A DNA stretch of 64,000 bases. Origin: Gemmatimonadota bacterium. Lineage in GTDB: Bacteria > Gemmatimonadota > Gemmatimonadetes > Gemmatimonadales > Gemmatimonadaceae. Position numbers and translations under genes: made by a program. The stretch spans positions 248,001-312,000 of the forward strand of contig JAPLKS010000022.1 of assembly GCA_026387915.1 (NCBI GenBank), given 5' to 3'. This document shows positions 25,764-36,200 of this stretch, one piece after another. Position 1 is the stretch's first letter. Each line of letters opens with the position of its first letter. A model generated the notes under the pieces. It did no database searches. It saw nothing but the letters and a program-made list of their open reading frames with translations, and had not been told where the DNA came from.

Positions 25764-27453
25764 TGGGTTCGTCGAGGGTGAGCATGCGGCGGAGAACTTT
25801 ACCAACGAGCGATTTGGGCAACTCACGACGAAACACAACGCGCCCCGGCACTTTATACGGCGCGAGATGCTGACGGCAGAACGCACGTAAATCGTCAGCG
25901 GTGACGTCCATGCCCTCCCGCAACACGACAAACGCCACGGCGATTTCTCCTCTGGCCTCATCGGGGAATCCGCGCACCCCCACTTCGGCAACCGACGGAT
26001 GCTTGGCGATCGCCTCCTCCAGCTCGCGCGGCCACACCTGCAATCCGCTCGGCTTGATCAGATCCTTCTTCCGATCGACGATGTACAGATAACTGTCGGC
26101 ATCGAGATACCCGAGGTCGCCCGTGTGCATCCACGTTTCGCCGGCGGCATTGGTCTGTAACATGACCGCCGTTTCACTCGCATTGCGCCAATAGCTGCGC
26201 ATGAGTTGCGGCGCGCGCATAAGAATCTCACCGGTCTCGCCGGTGGCCATTAATTTGGTTGGGTCATCGACGTCCACAATCTTTAGTTGCACATCGGGCA
26301 GGGGGACGCCCACGGAACCGAGGCGCGCGGGCGCACGCATCGGCGTGGCGGTGGCCGCCACCAAGGACTCGGAGAGCGCGTACGCTTCGAGGATGCGCAC
26401 ACCGGAGATCGCTTCCCAGCGTCGGCGCGTTTCTTCCATCAATGGCGCGGCGCCGCTCACACACACACGCAGTGAGGAAAGGTCGATTCGCTTGTCCTGC
26501 ACATCTTTGCGGGCGAGCATGGCCGTGTAGAGCGTCGGCACTCCCATAAAGTAGGTCGGACGAACTTTATGCAGCGTCGCCACGAGATCGTCGAGGTCGC
26601 GGGGGTTCGGAATGATCGCAATGGGATGGTGCCCGATCAACGCCGCGCTTTGCACGGCACAGGCCCCATACGAATGAAACATCGGCAATGGCATAAAGAG
26701 TACGGACTCCCAACTCCGGAGTTCCGACTTGCTCCACGTCTGCAGCTGCAGTCCGGTGATCACCAATCCGCCGTGGTGCGCCACGACGCACTTGGGTGTG
26801 CCGGTCGTTCCGCCACTCAGCAGGAGCATAGCGGTGTCGTCAGGTCCAGGGCGGGCCGAGGTCGGTTTTTGACCGGCATACTGGCGCATAAGATCGGCGA
26901 ACGCCACGTCCTCACCTCGGCGCGTGACGCGATGCCCCAACTTCTTTTCCATCAACAGTGTGAACGCCAGCCGTGTGAGTGTCGGAAAGTATTCCTTGAT
27001 ACTCGTGGTGATCACGCGGGTGGTGGGTGTCCGTGCCTGAATGTTCTTGAGCCGTTCGTAGAACGGCGTCAACACCAGAATCACCGTTGCGTCAATCGTG
27101 GTGAGCGGTCCGACTAGTTCTTCTTCGGTGTAAATGGGATTGAGCGGCGCGATAGAGGCGCCGAGTTTCCAGGCCGCGAGCTCCGCCACAAAGAACTGCG
27201 GGCAGTTCGGGAGCATCACGGCCAGCCGATCGCCACGCCCGACGCCCATGGCGGCGAGTGCCACGGCAAAGGTATCGCTATCTCGGTCGATCTCGCGGTA
27301 CGACACGGCGCGCCCCTTGAACAGGAGGAGCGGCGCGTCCGGCCGTTCACGAGCGCCTTCGTCGAAATAGTCGAGGAGGGTGCGCTGCGGATACGGTTCC
27401 AGGGTTGCGGGAACGTCGGAGTCGTACTGTGAGAGCCAGGGAAAGGCGGTCAT
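25750..27453 (-). CDS. Long-chain fatty acid-CoA ligase (AMP-forming)
   Basis: 567 residues of the acyl-adenylate-forming superfamily. Core motifs: LLLSGGTTGTPKCVVAHHGG (P-loop A3), EAYALSESLVAAT (A5), HTGDLGYLDADSYLYIVDRK (A7/A8), and the catalytic Lys near the end in PKSLVGKVLRRML. It activates a fatty acid to acyl-AMP and then acyl-CoA for degradation or lipid synthesis. Chain length is not predictable. Its 3' end overlaps the phosphodiesterase start, so they probably share a transcript, though a functional link is not obvious. Confidence 0.9.
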   Translation of the reverse strand: MTAFPWLSQYDSDVPATLEPYPQRTLLDYFDEGARERPDAPLLLFKGRAVSYREIDRDSDTFAVALAAMGVGRGDRLAVMLPNCPQFFVAELAAWKLGASIAPLNPIYTEEELVGPLTTIDATVILVLTPFYERLKNIQARTPTTRVITTSIKEYFPTLTRLAFTLLMEKKLGHRVTRRGEDVAFADLMRQYAGQKPTSARPGPDDTAMLLLSGGTTGTPKCVVAHHGGLVITGLQLQTWSKSELRSWESVLFMPLPMFHSYGACAVQSAALIGHHPIAIIPNPRDLDDLVATLHKVRPTYFMGVPTLYTAMLARKDVQDKRIDLSSLRVCVSGAAPLMEETRRRWEAISGVRILEAYALSESLVAATATPMRAPARLGSVGVPLPDVQLKIVDVDDPTKLMATGETGEILMRAPQLMRSYWRNASETAVMLQTNAAGETWMHTGDLGYLDADSYLYIVDRKKDLIKPSGLQVWPRELEEAIAKHPSVAEVGVRGFPDEARGEIAVAFVVLREGMDVTADDLRAFCRQHLAPYKVPGRVVFRRELPKSLVGKVLRRMLTLDEPNAAS

Positions 27454-27543
27454 CGGTGCAATTCGGAGGTCGCGAGGATAGGTTCACTCGGAAGCGGGAG
27501 GCCCGCCGGGCTACCCAAATTCGGAACTGACTGAGGCTCGAAT

Positions 27544-28830
27544 ATGCATCGTCTCACGATTCAGCACACCCCCTTGGCAATCATTGGATTGCTCCTCCCT
27601 ATTGCGCTGTCCGCGCAAATCGCGCTGGTCGCGCCGGACAACCCAGCGGTGAGGCGCTCGCTCGAGGGAATAAAGACGAACAACAGTTGGACTCTCGATC
27701 AGCAGGTGCAGCTCTGCGAGATCCCCGCCCCGCCGTTCAAAGAGAAGGCGCGTGCTGAGGAGTTCCGTCGCCGCATGGTCGCGCTAGGCTACCCGGGCGC
27801 GCGCATCGACTCCATTGGGAACGTCGTGGCGGAGCATGCGGGCACCGGCAACGGGCCAACCGTCCTGCTCGCCGGCCACCTCGACACGGTGTTTCCGGAA
27901 GGCACCAACGTAAAGGTGAAGAAGCGCGGCGATCGCTTTGACGCCCCCGGGATTGGCGACGACTGCCGTGGACTTGCCGTGCTCCTCACGGTGGCGAAGG
28001 CGCTCAAGGAAGGGGCGATTCAGACCGTCGGGAAGATTGTGCTGGTGGCCAATGTCGGGGAGGAAGGGCCGGGGAACCTCCGCGGCGTGCGCTACCTCTT
28101 CAACTCAAGCTACAAGGGAAAGATCGACTACTTCATTTCCGTCGATGGCCTGGGGATGCGCGTGTCGAGTCGCGCGGTGGGGAGTAAGCGGTACAGTGTG
28201 CAGTTCACCGGCCCAGGCGGTCACAGCTATGGCGCCTTCGGTATGCCGAGTGCGATCCACGCGATGGGGCGCGCTATCACGAACATCGGCGATCTCCAGG
28301 TGCCCGGCGGCGCCAAGACCACATACAACGTGGGCGTTGTGAAGGGTGGGACGTCCGTGAACACCATTTCGCCTGACGGCGCGATGGATGTGGACATGCG
28401 TTCCGAAAGCGTGGACAACCTCGAAAAAATGGACGCGCTCATCAAGGACGCTGTGGCCCGTGGCCTCGCCGCGGAAAATGCGCGCTGGCCCAAGTCGCCG
28501 GCAAAAATCGCCGTGCATTACGACACCATCGGCATTCGCCCAGTTGGCAAAGTGCCGCAGACCGAGGACACGCCCATCGTGCGTGCCGCGACGGATTTAG
28601 TGAAGGCCCTTGGCGAAGAGTCGCGCACGCCGGACGCCGGCAGCACCGACGCCAACATCCCGATGAGCCTCGGCATTCCCGCCATCACCATTGGCGGCGG
28701 CGGACGTGGCGGCGACGCGCACGCCGTCACCGAGTGGTACCAGGACACACCGGTGGGGTATAAGGGGCCACAGTGGGCGCTCCTACTTGTGACCTCACTC
28801 GCCGGACTTCCGCGCAGCATCACGCCGTGA
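27544..28830 (+). CDS. Exported M20-family metallopeptidase
   Basis: 428 residues from ATG 27544 with GAGG seven bases upstream. Signal peptide MHRLTIQHTPLAIIGLLLPI then ALSAQ. Zinc-site motifs of the peptidase T/carboxypeptidase branch: LLAGHLDTVFPEGT, APGIGDDCRGLAVLL, and VGEEGPGNLRGVRY with the catalytic Glu pair. Likely a periplasmic di- or tripeptidase or carboxypeptidase. It overlaps the next gene by one base (TGATG), so the pair forms a peptidase operon. Confidence 0.88.
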   Translation: MHRLTIQHTPLAIIGLLLPIALSAQIALVAPDNPAVRRSLEGIKTNNSWTLDQQVQLCEIPAPPFKEKARAEEFRRRMVALGYPGARIDSIGNVVAEHAGTGNGPTVLLAGHLDTVFPEGTNVKVKKRGDRFDAPGIGDDCRGLAVLLTVAKALKEGAIQTVGKIVLVANVGEEGPGNLRGVRYLFNSSYKGKIDYFISVDGLGMRVSSRAVGSKRYSVQFTGPGGHSYGAFGMPSAIHAMGRAITNIGDLQVPGGAKTTYNVGVVKGGTSVNTISPDGAMDVDMRSESVDNLEKMDALIKDAVARGLAAENARWPKSPAKIAVHYDTIGIRPVGKVPQTEDTPIVRAATDLVKALGEESRTPDAGSTDANIPMSLGIPAITIGGGGRGGDAHAVTEWYQDTPVGYKGPQWALLLVTSLAGLPRSITP

Positions 28831-30851
28831 TGCCGCGCGCCAACACCCTCGTGGATAGGAGTTTTCGTCTCGTGCGTCGACTTGCTCTCTTCGCTCTCAT
28901 CGCCTTGGCCGCGCCGCTCTCGGCGCAGCAGGCCACCCCCGTTGCGCCGCCGAAGTTCGACAAAACCGGCGTCAACGATTCGTCCATCTTTGCGCCGTTC
29001 TCGTATGGCGCGCCGAGCGCGACGCACGCGGCAAGTGGCGCACCGGGTTCGCGCTACTGGCAGAACCGTGCCGACTACGATCTCAAAGCGACGCTCGACA
29101 CGGCTAGCAAGACCGTGAGCGGCGAGATAACACTTCGCTACACCAACAACTCGCCCGACACGCTGACCTATCTCTGGTTGCAGACTGAGCAGAATGCGTT
29201 CCGTGCCAACTCGCTCAACTCGTACATCTTTCCGCAGAACTCACGCTTTGGCGCGCGTGACTTTGCCGGCGGCTATACGATCTCGCGTGTGGAGCAGGCA
29301 CTGGCAGCCGGCGCTGGCAAGGCGCCGCGGAAGAGCGCGCTGACGGTGCGCGAGAACGAAACCATGCTGAAGGTGAATCTCGCCGAGCCGCTCGCACCAG
29401 GGAAAACGGCGACGGTGGAGATGACCTACAAGTTTCCGGTACCAGAGCACGGCGCCGACCGCATGGGACGCGATGGCGCGTTGTATGAAATCGCGCAGTG
29501 GTATCCGCGGACCGCGGTCTATGATGATGTGCACGGCTGGAACATTGAGCCGTACCTCGGCCAGGGCGAGTTCTATCTCGAATACGGCGATTTCTCGCTC
29601 GCGGTGACTGTTCCGGCCGGCTACATCGTGGCGGCAACTGGCGCGCTCGAGAATGCAAAGGAAGTGCTGCCGGCCGCGCAGGTCGCTCGCCTCGCGGAAG
29701 CCGCCAAGACCGATCAGGTGGTGCGCATCATTACCGCCGACGAACTCACGAGCGGTGCCGCTCGCCCCAAAAAGGACGGCATGCTCACGTGGAAGTTCCG
29801 CGCCAAGAATGTGCGCGACGCCGTGTGGGCCGCGTCACCGGAGTATCAGTGGGACGCGTCGAGCTACAAGGGGAGCTACGCCTTTGCGTACTACCGCCCC
29901 AAGGCTGCCGCGCTCTGGTCCGATGCCGCCGACATGAGCCGGATGAGCATTCAGGAGTACTCCGAACGGTGGTTTGCGTATCCGTGGCCGCATGTCAGCG
30001 CGATTGAAGGACCGATCAGCGGGATGGAATATCCGATGATCGCGATGGAAGATCAGAGCCGCACCAAGCAAGAGCTGTACAACGTGGTGACGCACGAGAT
30101 TGGGCACATGTGGTTCCCGATGATCGTCGGCTCCAACGAGCGCGTGCACATGTGGCAGGATGAAGGGTTCAACACCTTCATTAATACGTTCAGCGAAGCG
30201 CGTCGCTTTCCGACGGATGGCGACCAGATGAAGCGCGCCTCGCAGGAACGGCAGTTCATTGAGAACTTGATGCGCGCCAGTCGCGACGAACCGATTGTCG
30301 TGGGGCCAGACCGTATCAACCCGCAGTTCCTTGGCTTTCAGGCCTATGTGAAGCCGAGCGTCGGGCTACAGTTGCTGCGTCAGGAGATTCTTGGCCCCGA
30401 GGCGTTTGACGACGCCTTCCGCACGTACACGGCGCGCTGGGCATTCAAGCATCCGACGCCGGGCGATTTCTTCCGCACCATGGAAGACGCGGGTGGCCGC
30501 CGACTCGACTGGTTCTGGCGTGAGTGGTTCACGGAGAACCCGCATTTCGATCAGGCCATGGACGATGTGAAAATCAACGCCAAGGGCGATACGTCGATGG
30601 TGAACGTCGTGTACGCCAACCGCGCGCGCGGTGTGCTTCCCATTCGGGCCCGCTTCACCTTCAGCGACGGGAGCACTACAGATTATCAGTACCCCGCCGA
30701 GGTCTGGAGCACGAACACGGTGCGCTATGCTCGGCAGTACAAGTTCACCGGTAAGAAGGTGACCAAGATTGAGCTCGACCCCGACCACCGACTGGTGGAT
30801 ACGGATCGCACGAACAATGTTTGGAATGCGCCGGTGGCGATTGTTCCCTGA
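28830..30851 (+). CDS. Exported M1-family metallopeptidase
   Basis: 673 residues from ATG 28830 (TGATG overlap with the M20 gene). GTG 28872, with AGGAG ten bases upstream and a compact signal peptide (VRRLALFALIALAAPLSAQ), is an equally good start. Gluzincin motif HEIGHMWFPMIVGSNERVHM then WQDEGFN: HExxH at about residues 422-426 and the third ligand Glu 19 residues later. A GMEYPMIAMED segment replaces the usual GAMEN exopeptidase motif. Probably a periplasmic aminopeptidase working with the M20 enzyme on peptides. Confidence 0.9.
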   Translation: MPRANTLVDRSFRLVRRLALFALIALAAPLSAQQATPVAPPKFDKTGVNDSSIFAPFSYGAPSATHAASGAPGSRYWQNRADYDLKATLDTASKTVSGEITLRYTNNSPDTLTYLWLQTEQNAFRANSLNSYIFPQNSRFGARDFAGGYTISRVEQALAAGAGKAPRKSALTVRENETMLKVNLAEPLAPGKTATVEMTYKFPVPEHGADRMGRDGALYEIAQWYPRTAVYDDVHGWNIEPYLGQGEFYLEYGDFSLAVTVPAGYIVAATGALENAKEVLPAAQVARLAEAAKTDQVVRIITADELTSGAARPKKDGMLTWKFRAKNVRDAVWAASPEYQWDASSYKGSYAFAYYRPKAAALWSDAADMSRMSIQEYSERWFAYPWPHVSAIEGPISGMEYPMIAMEDQSRTKQELYNVVTHEIGHMWFPMIVGSNERVHMWQDEGFNTFINTFSEARRFPTDGDQMKRASQERQFIENLMRASRDEPIVVGPDRINPQFLGFQAYVKPSVGLQLLRQEILGPEAFDDAFRTYTARWAFKHPTPGDFFRTMEDAGGRRLDWFWREWFTENPHFDQAMDDVKINAKGDTSMVNVVYANRARGVLPIRARFTFSDGSTTDYQYPAEVWSTNTVRYARQYKFTGKKVTKIELDPDHRLVDTDRTNNVWNAPVAIVP

Positions 30852-30871
30852 ACCGGAATGGGAGAATGAAT

Positions 30872-31339
30872 ATGAAACGTCGTGATTTTCTGAAACTGTC
30901 GTGCGGTGCCGGTGCGTTGATGGCCGCTGTGCCGGCGTTGGCGCATGCGATGACCGATGCGGGCGCCGCACCGATTCCGATTACCGTGTACAAGAGCCCC
31001 ACCTGCGGTTGTTGTGGCGAGTGGGTGAAGTACATGGACAAGAATGGATTCGCCACGAAGGTCATCCTGATGGATGATCCGACTCCGATGCGTCGCGAGG
31101 CGGGGGTGCCGGACAAACTCGGCAGTTGCCACACCGCACTTGTTGGCGGCTACGTGGTGGAAGGGCATGTGCCGGCGGATCTCATCAAGAAAATGCTGGC
31201 GGAGAAGCCGAAAATTGTGGGCCTGACGGTGCCCGGCATGATTCAGGGGCCGCCAGGGATGGATGAAGGAACGAAGCGCCCGTATGAGGTGCTGGCATTT
31301 GACCGGGCCGGCAAGACGAGCGTGTACGCGAAGCGGTAG
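30872..31339 (+). CDS. DUF411 metal-binding protein, Tat-type signal
   Basis: 155 residues from ATG 30872, preferred over ATG 30866 because GGGAG lies seven bases upstream. N-terminus MKRRDFLKLSCGAGALMAAV then PALAHA carries a twin-arginine motif, so it may be exported folded. The DUF411 signature follows: YKSPTCGCCGEWVKYMDKNG, then a CHTALVGGYVVEGHVPAD segment. The CGCC cysteines and the CHT motif are thought to bind copper or another soft metal, but no copper genes are adjacent. It lies 20 bases after the M1 peptidase and is closed by a strong terminator. Confidence 0.85.
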   Translation: MKRRDFLKLSCGAGALMAAVPALAHAMTDAGAAPIPITVYKSPTCGCCGEWVKYMDKNGFATKVILMDDPTPMRREAGVPDKLGSCHTALVGGYVVEGHVPADLIKKMLAEKPKIVGLTVPGMIQGPPGMDEGTKRPYEVLAFDRAGKTSVYAKR

Positions 31340-31380
31340 TGGATTGGCAACAGGTGAATCGCTTCGATGACGGCCAATGA

Positions 31381-31416
31381 AAATGCGGCGCGCACCAGTT
31401 GGTGCGCGCCGCATTT
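31381..31416 (+). terminator. Strong intrinsic terminator after the peptidase-DUF411 operon
   Basis: AAATGCGGCGCGCACCA (31381-31397) pairs perfectly with TGGTGCGCGCCGCATTT (31400-31416). Flanked by GAAAA and CTTTC. Because it is symmetric it can also end the leftward tRNA transcript, which finishes at 31427. Confidence 0.9.
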
Positions 31417-31426
31417 CTTTCGTTTA

Positions 31427-31499
31427 CTGGGGCGGGTGGACTCGAACCACCAACCGTCGCATTAACAGTGCGATGCTCTGCCAATTGAGCTACACCCCA
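31427..31499 (-). tRNA. tRNA-Asn (GTT)
   Basis: A 73-base cloverleaf on the minus strand. Acceptor stem TGGGGTG/CGCCCCA with discriminator G, D arm GCTC/GAGC, anticodon arm TCGCA CTGTTAA TGCGA with anticodon GTT, T arm GGTGG TTCGAGT CCACC. CCA is not encoded. GTT and the G discriminator both fit tRNA-Asn. Confidence 0.96.
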
Positions 31500-31506
31500 T
31501 CATAAC

Positions 31507-31535
31507 AATCCCGGCCCAACTCGCGGACCGGGATT
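31507..31535 (-). other. Hairpin upstream of tRNA-Asn; little else in 31536-31814
   Basis: AATCCCGG (31507-31514) pairs with CCGGGATT (31528-31535), 8 bp, just upstream of the tRNA 5' end; it may be a processing signal. A TACTAT-like -10 for the tRNA lies near 31555. The rest up to 31814 is the leader of the lipoprotein gene. An open frame there lacks coding features, and I see nothing else. Confidence 0.45.
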
Positions 31536-31814
31536 CGCATGTTCCACACACGTATAGTATCGGCATCTCACTGAAAAACAAAATTCAGCCTCTGAGCGGT
31601 TACCTCTGGTGAGTCGGGGTTCCGGTTCAGAAATGCGCATCCGATCCGAGTGTTTTGCCTGCACACACGACCACTTATGGCCTCCTCTACCGCAGAACCG
31701 GAAAGCGCCGCCGCCTGTTACTTTCCGGATATCGCGCCAATCAGGATCTCGGCCGCGCGTGACGTCACTCTTGCTGCACCGATAAGTAGCCGCCCCCTCA
31801 CTGAGCTCCCCGCC

Positions 31815-32342
31815 ATGCGCGCCACCACCCGACCGCAGCTGTTGATCGCCGCCCTGCTCCTCTTGGTGACTGCCGTCGCCTGTGGCAGCAGCGAAAAAGC
31901 GCGGACCGGCGAGGTGACTCCAGCCGACGTCATTGCCGGCGCCGCGCAGGCGTTCGATCACTTCCAGAGTACCGGCAGCCAGTTCTCCATCGACTTCCCA
32001 CCGGAGTGGCGCGGCAATTATACCGTCGCCGAGCACGCCGATTCCACAGCGGGCGCACGTCAGGCGGTGGAGTTCACCTATCGCCCGGGCAAGGGCTCTA
32101 CGGTGATGCCGAAGACGCTGCTCGTGGTGCGTACCTTCAGCGTGGCCGCGTGGCGCAAGATCGAGGCGCGCCCGGGAACGCCGATCGCCGCGAGAGTCGC
32201 GGAGAAAGGAGACGTTGTGTTTGCCTTTTCGGTGCCCGCCGCCAATCCGTATCCCGCCGGGAGCGCCGACGCCAAGACCTTCGACCAGATGATCCTCGCG
32301 GTGGTCAACGATCCCGCGGGTCTCCGCCTTACCCCGCGCTAA
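31815..32342 (+). CDS. Lipoprotein of unknown function
   Basis: 175 residues from ATG 31815. Signal peptide with lipobox LLLLVTAVACGSS, so the protein is probably anchored by Cys23. The mature part (TGSQFSIDFPPEWRGNYTVA, then PKTLLVVRTFSVAAWRKI) has no recognisable enzyme motif. It overlaps the convergent ArsR gene by 14 bases. Confidence 0.7.
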   Translation: MRATTRPQLLIAALLLLVTAVACGSSEKARTGEVTPADVIAGAAQAFDHFQSTGSQFSIDFPPEWRGNYTVAEHADSTAGARQAVEFTYRPGKGSTVMPKTLLVVRTFSVAAWRKIEARPGTPIAARVAEKGDVVFAFSVPAANPYPAGSADAKTFDQMILAVVNDPAGLRLTPR

Positions 32343-32661
32343 GCGCCTTGCGTCGCGCGGAGGTTTCGCGATCGAGGCGGCCGCACATCAGGTCGCACAT
32401 CTTCAGCACGTCTTTATCGGCCAGCGCATAGTACGTGAACAACCCTTCCTTGCGCCGCGACACAACGCCGGCGGCATACAGCTGCTGCAGATGCTTCGAG
32501 AGATTCGCCTGGCCAAGGCCAGTGGCCGCCACCAACTCGGTGACCGTGCGCTCTCCGCTCTTCAATTCATAGAGCACCTGCAGACGCGCCGGTTCCGCGA
32601 ACGCTTTGAAGCGTTCGGCAATCACCGACAAGAGTTCCGGTGTCATCTTCATCAGCGACAT
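32329..32661 (-). CDS. ArsR/SmtB-family transcriptional regulator
   Basis: 110 residues from ATG 32661; ATG 32652 and 32646 are in frame and possible. Winged helix-turn-helix with the ArsR pattern: AERFKAFAEPARLQVLYELK, ELVAATGLGQANLSKHLQQL, GVVSRRKEGLFTYYALAD. A C-terminal Cys pair (KMCDLMCGRL) could sense metal or thiol state; the typical ELCVC alpha3 metal motif is absent. It is the last gene of the leftward efflux operon and probably controls it. Confidence 0.88.
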   Translation of the reverse strand: MSLMKMTPELLSVIAERFKAFAEPARLQVLYELKSGERTVTELVAATGLGQANLSKHLQQLYAAGVVSRRKEGLFTYYALADKDVLKMCDLMCGRLDRETSARRKALSAG

Positions 32662-32694
32662 CCACACCGATCCCGTAAAGGGTTGTTTTACCGA

Positions 32695-32710
32695 ATCGGA
32701 ATATACCGAT
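32695..32710 (-). promoter_or_regulatory. Inverted repeat before ArsR gene
   Basis: ATCGG-AATATA-CCGAT, a 5-6-5 inverted repeat 34 bases upstream of the arsR-like ATG. A candidate autoregulatory operator, with the central TATA-like bases in a -10-like position. The assignment is an inference. Confidence 0.45.
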
Positions 32711-32741
32711 GAAGCGACGCGCCGTCCACGCCCGCGCATGA

Positions 32742-32945
32742 CTAGCGCGCCGGTCGGCATCCGAACCACCCCATCCGGCCGAGGATCCGCTCCAGCGGAC
32801 AGAAGTTGGTGAAACTCGACTGTAACAGGTTGAGTCCCACAAACGCCGTAAACACAAACCACCACGGCGACATCCAGGCGCCGAGCGCCACGGACACCAT
32901 CACAAACACGCCGGCGAACCGACGGATAATCAGGTCATTGCACAT
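32742..32945 (-). CDS. DUF2892 (YgaP-type) small membrane protein
   Basis: 67 residues. Pattern of DUF2892, the membrane part of YgaP-like rhodaneses without the rhodanese domain: RRFAGVFVMVSVALGAW, FTAFVGLNLLQSSFTNFCPL, ERILGRMGW. Two membrane segments; the Cys in TNFCPL is conserved in the family. Role unknown. Its place after an RND pump and before an ArsR regulator is a recurrent context for this family. Confidence 0.85.
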   Translation of the reverse strand: MCNDLIIRRFAGVFVMVSVALGAWMSPWWFVFTAFVGLNLLQSSFTNFCPLERILGRMGWFGCRPAR

Positions 32946-32957
32946 GATGGGCTCCTG

Positions 32958-33248
32958 TTAGATAAAGAGATCGGTCGGAAGAACTGCAGCGTGCAGGCGT
33001 TCGCCACTCACTAGCTCAGCGCGAGCCGCGACAATGGCGTCGGTGAGCGACGCGACCTGTTCGCTTGGCACCACCGTCAAAAAGACGGTCGTATTGCCTG
33101 GCCAGGCGCGGGTGCCTTCGTGTCGCCCGCTCATTCCCGCGCCGCGCGCGTGCGTCAGTTCTGTCCAGCCAGCCGCGCCCTGCGTGTCGAGCAGACGCTC
33201 CACAAAACGCGGGTCCGCGCCGGCATACATAATCAGTAGTGTCTTCAT
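32958..33248 (-). CDS. PII-like small protein of an efflux operon
   Basis: 96 residues from ATG 33248, overlapping the RND stop by 4 bp (ATGA). Pattern of a PII/CutA-like ferredoxin fold: KTLLIMYAGADPRFVERLLD, a loop TELTHARGAGMSGRHEGT, and TTVFLTVVPSEQVASLTDAI. Similar small proteins are encoded next to heavy-metal-type RND pumps and may sense a ligand or metal. The classical PII T-loop tyrosine is not evident, so nitrogen control is unlikely. Confidence 0.65.
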   Translation of the reverse strand: MKTLLIMYAGADPRFVERLLDTQGAAGWTELTHARGAGMSGRHEGTRAWPGNTTVFLTVVPSEQVASLTDAIVAARAELVSGERLHAAVLPTDLFI

Positions 33249-36200
33249 TGTGTCTTCTCCTCGCCGCCGCGACGCTGCAACTCCCAGTACAACAGCGGCA
33301 CGACGACCATCGTGAGCCCCGTGGCCACCACCGCACCGCTCATCAGCGCCACGGCGAGCCCCTGAAAAATCGGATCCAGCACCATCACCAGTCCGCCCAC
33401 TACCACCGCGGCGGCGGTCAGCGCAATCGGACGGAATCGCACCGCACCGGCCTCAAGCACGGCCTCGCGCAACAGCCGACCGCGCGCCTCGGCGAGTTGA
33501 ATGAAGTCCACCAAAAGGATTGAGTTGCGCACAATAATTCCCGCGAGCGCAATCATGCCTATCATAGAGGTAGCCGTGAAGAACGCACCGGAGATCGCGT
33601 GCCCCGGCAGAATGCCGATGAGGGTCAGCGGAATCGGTGCCATGATCACTAGCGGTACCGTGAACGACTGGAACCAGCCGACCACGAGCACATAGATCAG
33701 CACGAGCACAATCGCAAAGGCGATGCCGAGGTCGCGAAACACTTCGATCGTCACCTGCCACTCGCCGTCCCACTTGATGGCCGTTTCATCAGACCGCGAC
33801 GGCTGAACCGAGTTATAGCGAGCGATCGAAGCGCCGTGAATCCGGATCGCGTCAATGGCCTTATTCATTTCGAGAATCGCATACACCGGCGATTCCACGC
33901 TGCCGGCCACGTCGCCGGTGACAATGATCATCGCCCGCTGGTTGCGGCGCATGCGAATGTCATCGCGCGGGCGTGTCTCGAGATGTACAAATCGTGCGAG
34001 CGGCTGCGGTCCGGTCATCGTGGCAATAGGCACGGAAAGCAAGGCCTCGCGCGTCGACCGCTGGCCGAGCGCAAAGCGCGGGCGAATCAATACGGCGTCA
34101 CGCGCCTCGGGCTGACTGGCCACACCAGCCGGCGCACCACTGAGTGCAATCGCGAGCGTTTGCGCAATCTGCTCCACGCTCGCACCGGCGGCGGCGGCGC
34201 GCACACGATCGACGCGGTACACCTCCGTGGCCTGCGGCGCGACTACCGACCAATCGACATCCACCACACCGGCGGTCTTTTCAAACACCTGCTTCACGGC
34301 CTTCGCCGCTTCGAGGCGCGTGCTATCATCCGCCGCATACACTTCGGCGACCAACGTACTGAGCACCGGTGGGCCAGGCGGAATCTCCGCAACTTTCGCC
34401 GAAGCGCCGTAGCGCGCGGCAATCGAGTCCACCGCCGGACGCACGGCCACAGCAATCTGATGGCTCTGCCGCGAACGCTTGCCCTTGGGCTTGAGATTCA
34501 CCTGCACGTCCGCCACGTTCGCGCCGCGCCGCATGAAATAGTGACGTACGAGCCCGTTGAAGTTGAACGGCGCCGACGTACCGGCGTAGGTCTCGGTGCT
34601 GACGACCTCAGGCACCAAGCGCAAGCGCGTCGCCACTTCCTGAGCCAGCGCATTGCTGGATTCGAGGGTCGCGCCTTCCGGCAGGTCGAGCACTACCTGG
34701 AACTCACTCTTGTTGTCGAACGGCAACATCTTCACCTGGACCGCCTTCACTCCTAACAACGCGACCGAGCCGAGGAGAAGCGCGACCACCGCTCCATAGA
34801 ACGCACGGCGGCGGCCGGGGTTGTCCATGAGTCCGCTCATCAAGCGGGCATAGAACACACCAAAGCGTCCCTGCTCTTCTTCCTCGTGCGCCCGGTCATG
34901 CGCGGTGGCGAGCTTGGCGACGTGCCCCTTGAGCAAGCGATAGGCGAGCCAGGGTGTCACCACGAACGCGACGCCGAGTGATGCGAGCATCGCCACCGAC
35001 GCGCCGACCGGGATGGGGCGCATGTACGGACCCATCATGCCAGACACGAACGCCATTGGCAGAATGGCGGCAATCACCGTGAAGGTTGCGAGAATCGTGG
35101 GATTGCCAACTTCATCTACGGCTTCAACAGCAGCCACTTCACTCGGCCGATCGCCCATCCGGAGATGGCGATAAATGTTCTCTACCACGACAATGGCGTC
35201 GTCCACGAGAATGCCGATCGAGAATATCAAGGCAAAGAGCGTGATGCGGTTGAGCGTGTAGCCGAGTGCGTAGTACGCAAAGAGTGTCAGTGCGAGCGTG
35301 ACCGGCACGGCCACGAGCACCACGAGCGCCTCGCGCCAACCGAGGAACAACCAGATGAGAAGCGTGACCGAAAGGGTAGCGATAAGCAGGTGCAGCATCA
35401 GTTCGCGCGCTTTTTCGCCGGCGGTTTCGCCGTAGTCGCGCGTAACGGTGAACTCCACGCCGGCGGGAAGGATCTTTGAGCGCGTGGCTTCAATCCGGTC
35501 CAGCACGGCGCGGGTCACGTCGGTTGCGTTGGCGCCCTTCCGTTTTGCCACCGAAATTGTCACGGCCGCTTCAGCGGATCCGCCGCTTACAGCGTGCGAT
35601 ACATACTGCGTCGGTTCGCCAAAGCCTTCGGTAATCGTTGCGATGTCGCGTACGGCCACTGGCGTTCCACCGCGGACTGTCACAATCACCGCACCCGCAT
35701 CGGATGCGGTCGCAATCGGCGCACCGACGTCAACGCGCACGGTGGTGTTCGCATTTGTAACTTCGCCCGCCTGTAGTCGCGCATTGGCGCCGCGCAGGGC
35801 CATCATCACTTCGCCCGGCGTTACGCCCGCAGCAGCGAGTCGCGCCGGATCCATGGTCACACGCAGTTCACGTGGTTCCCCACCAGTGACATGCGTCTCT
35901 GACACCTCGGCGACGGTGCGGATGTCGTCTTCAAGACGGAGCGCCGCCAAACGCAACGCGTTCGCCCCTTCGGTTTTTGAATGCAGTGTGAGAGCGAGCA
36001 CCGGCACGTCGTCAATCGCGTGCGGCTTTACGATGGGCGTCATCATACCCGGCGGCGCCTGATCCATATCGGAGAGAATGCGCGCGTGTACTTTCACCAC
36101 GCTGGCCTGCTGATTCTCACCGACCTTAAAGCGCACCGTCACCATCGCGTATCCGTCGCCCGACATCGCGTACACGTGGTCCACGCCGTCGAGTTCCTGC

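Noticed and set aside
31500-32036. 178-residue minus-strand frame beside tRNA-Asn
   Set aside because: Overlaps the lipoprotein start on the other strand; no recognisable domain; low-complexity composition.
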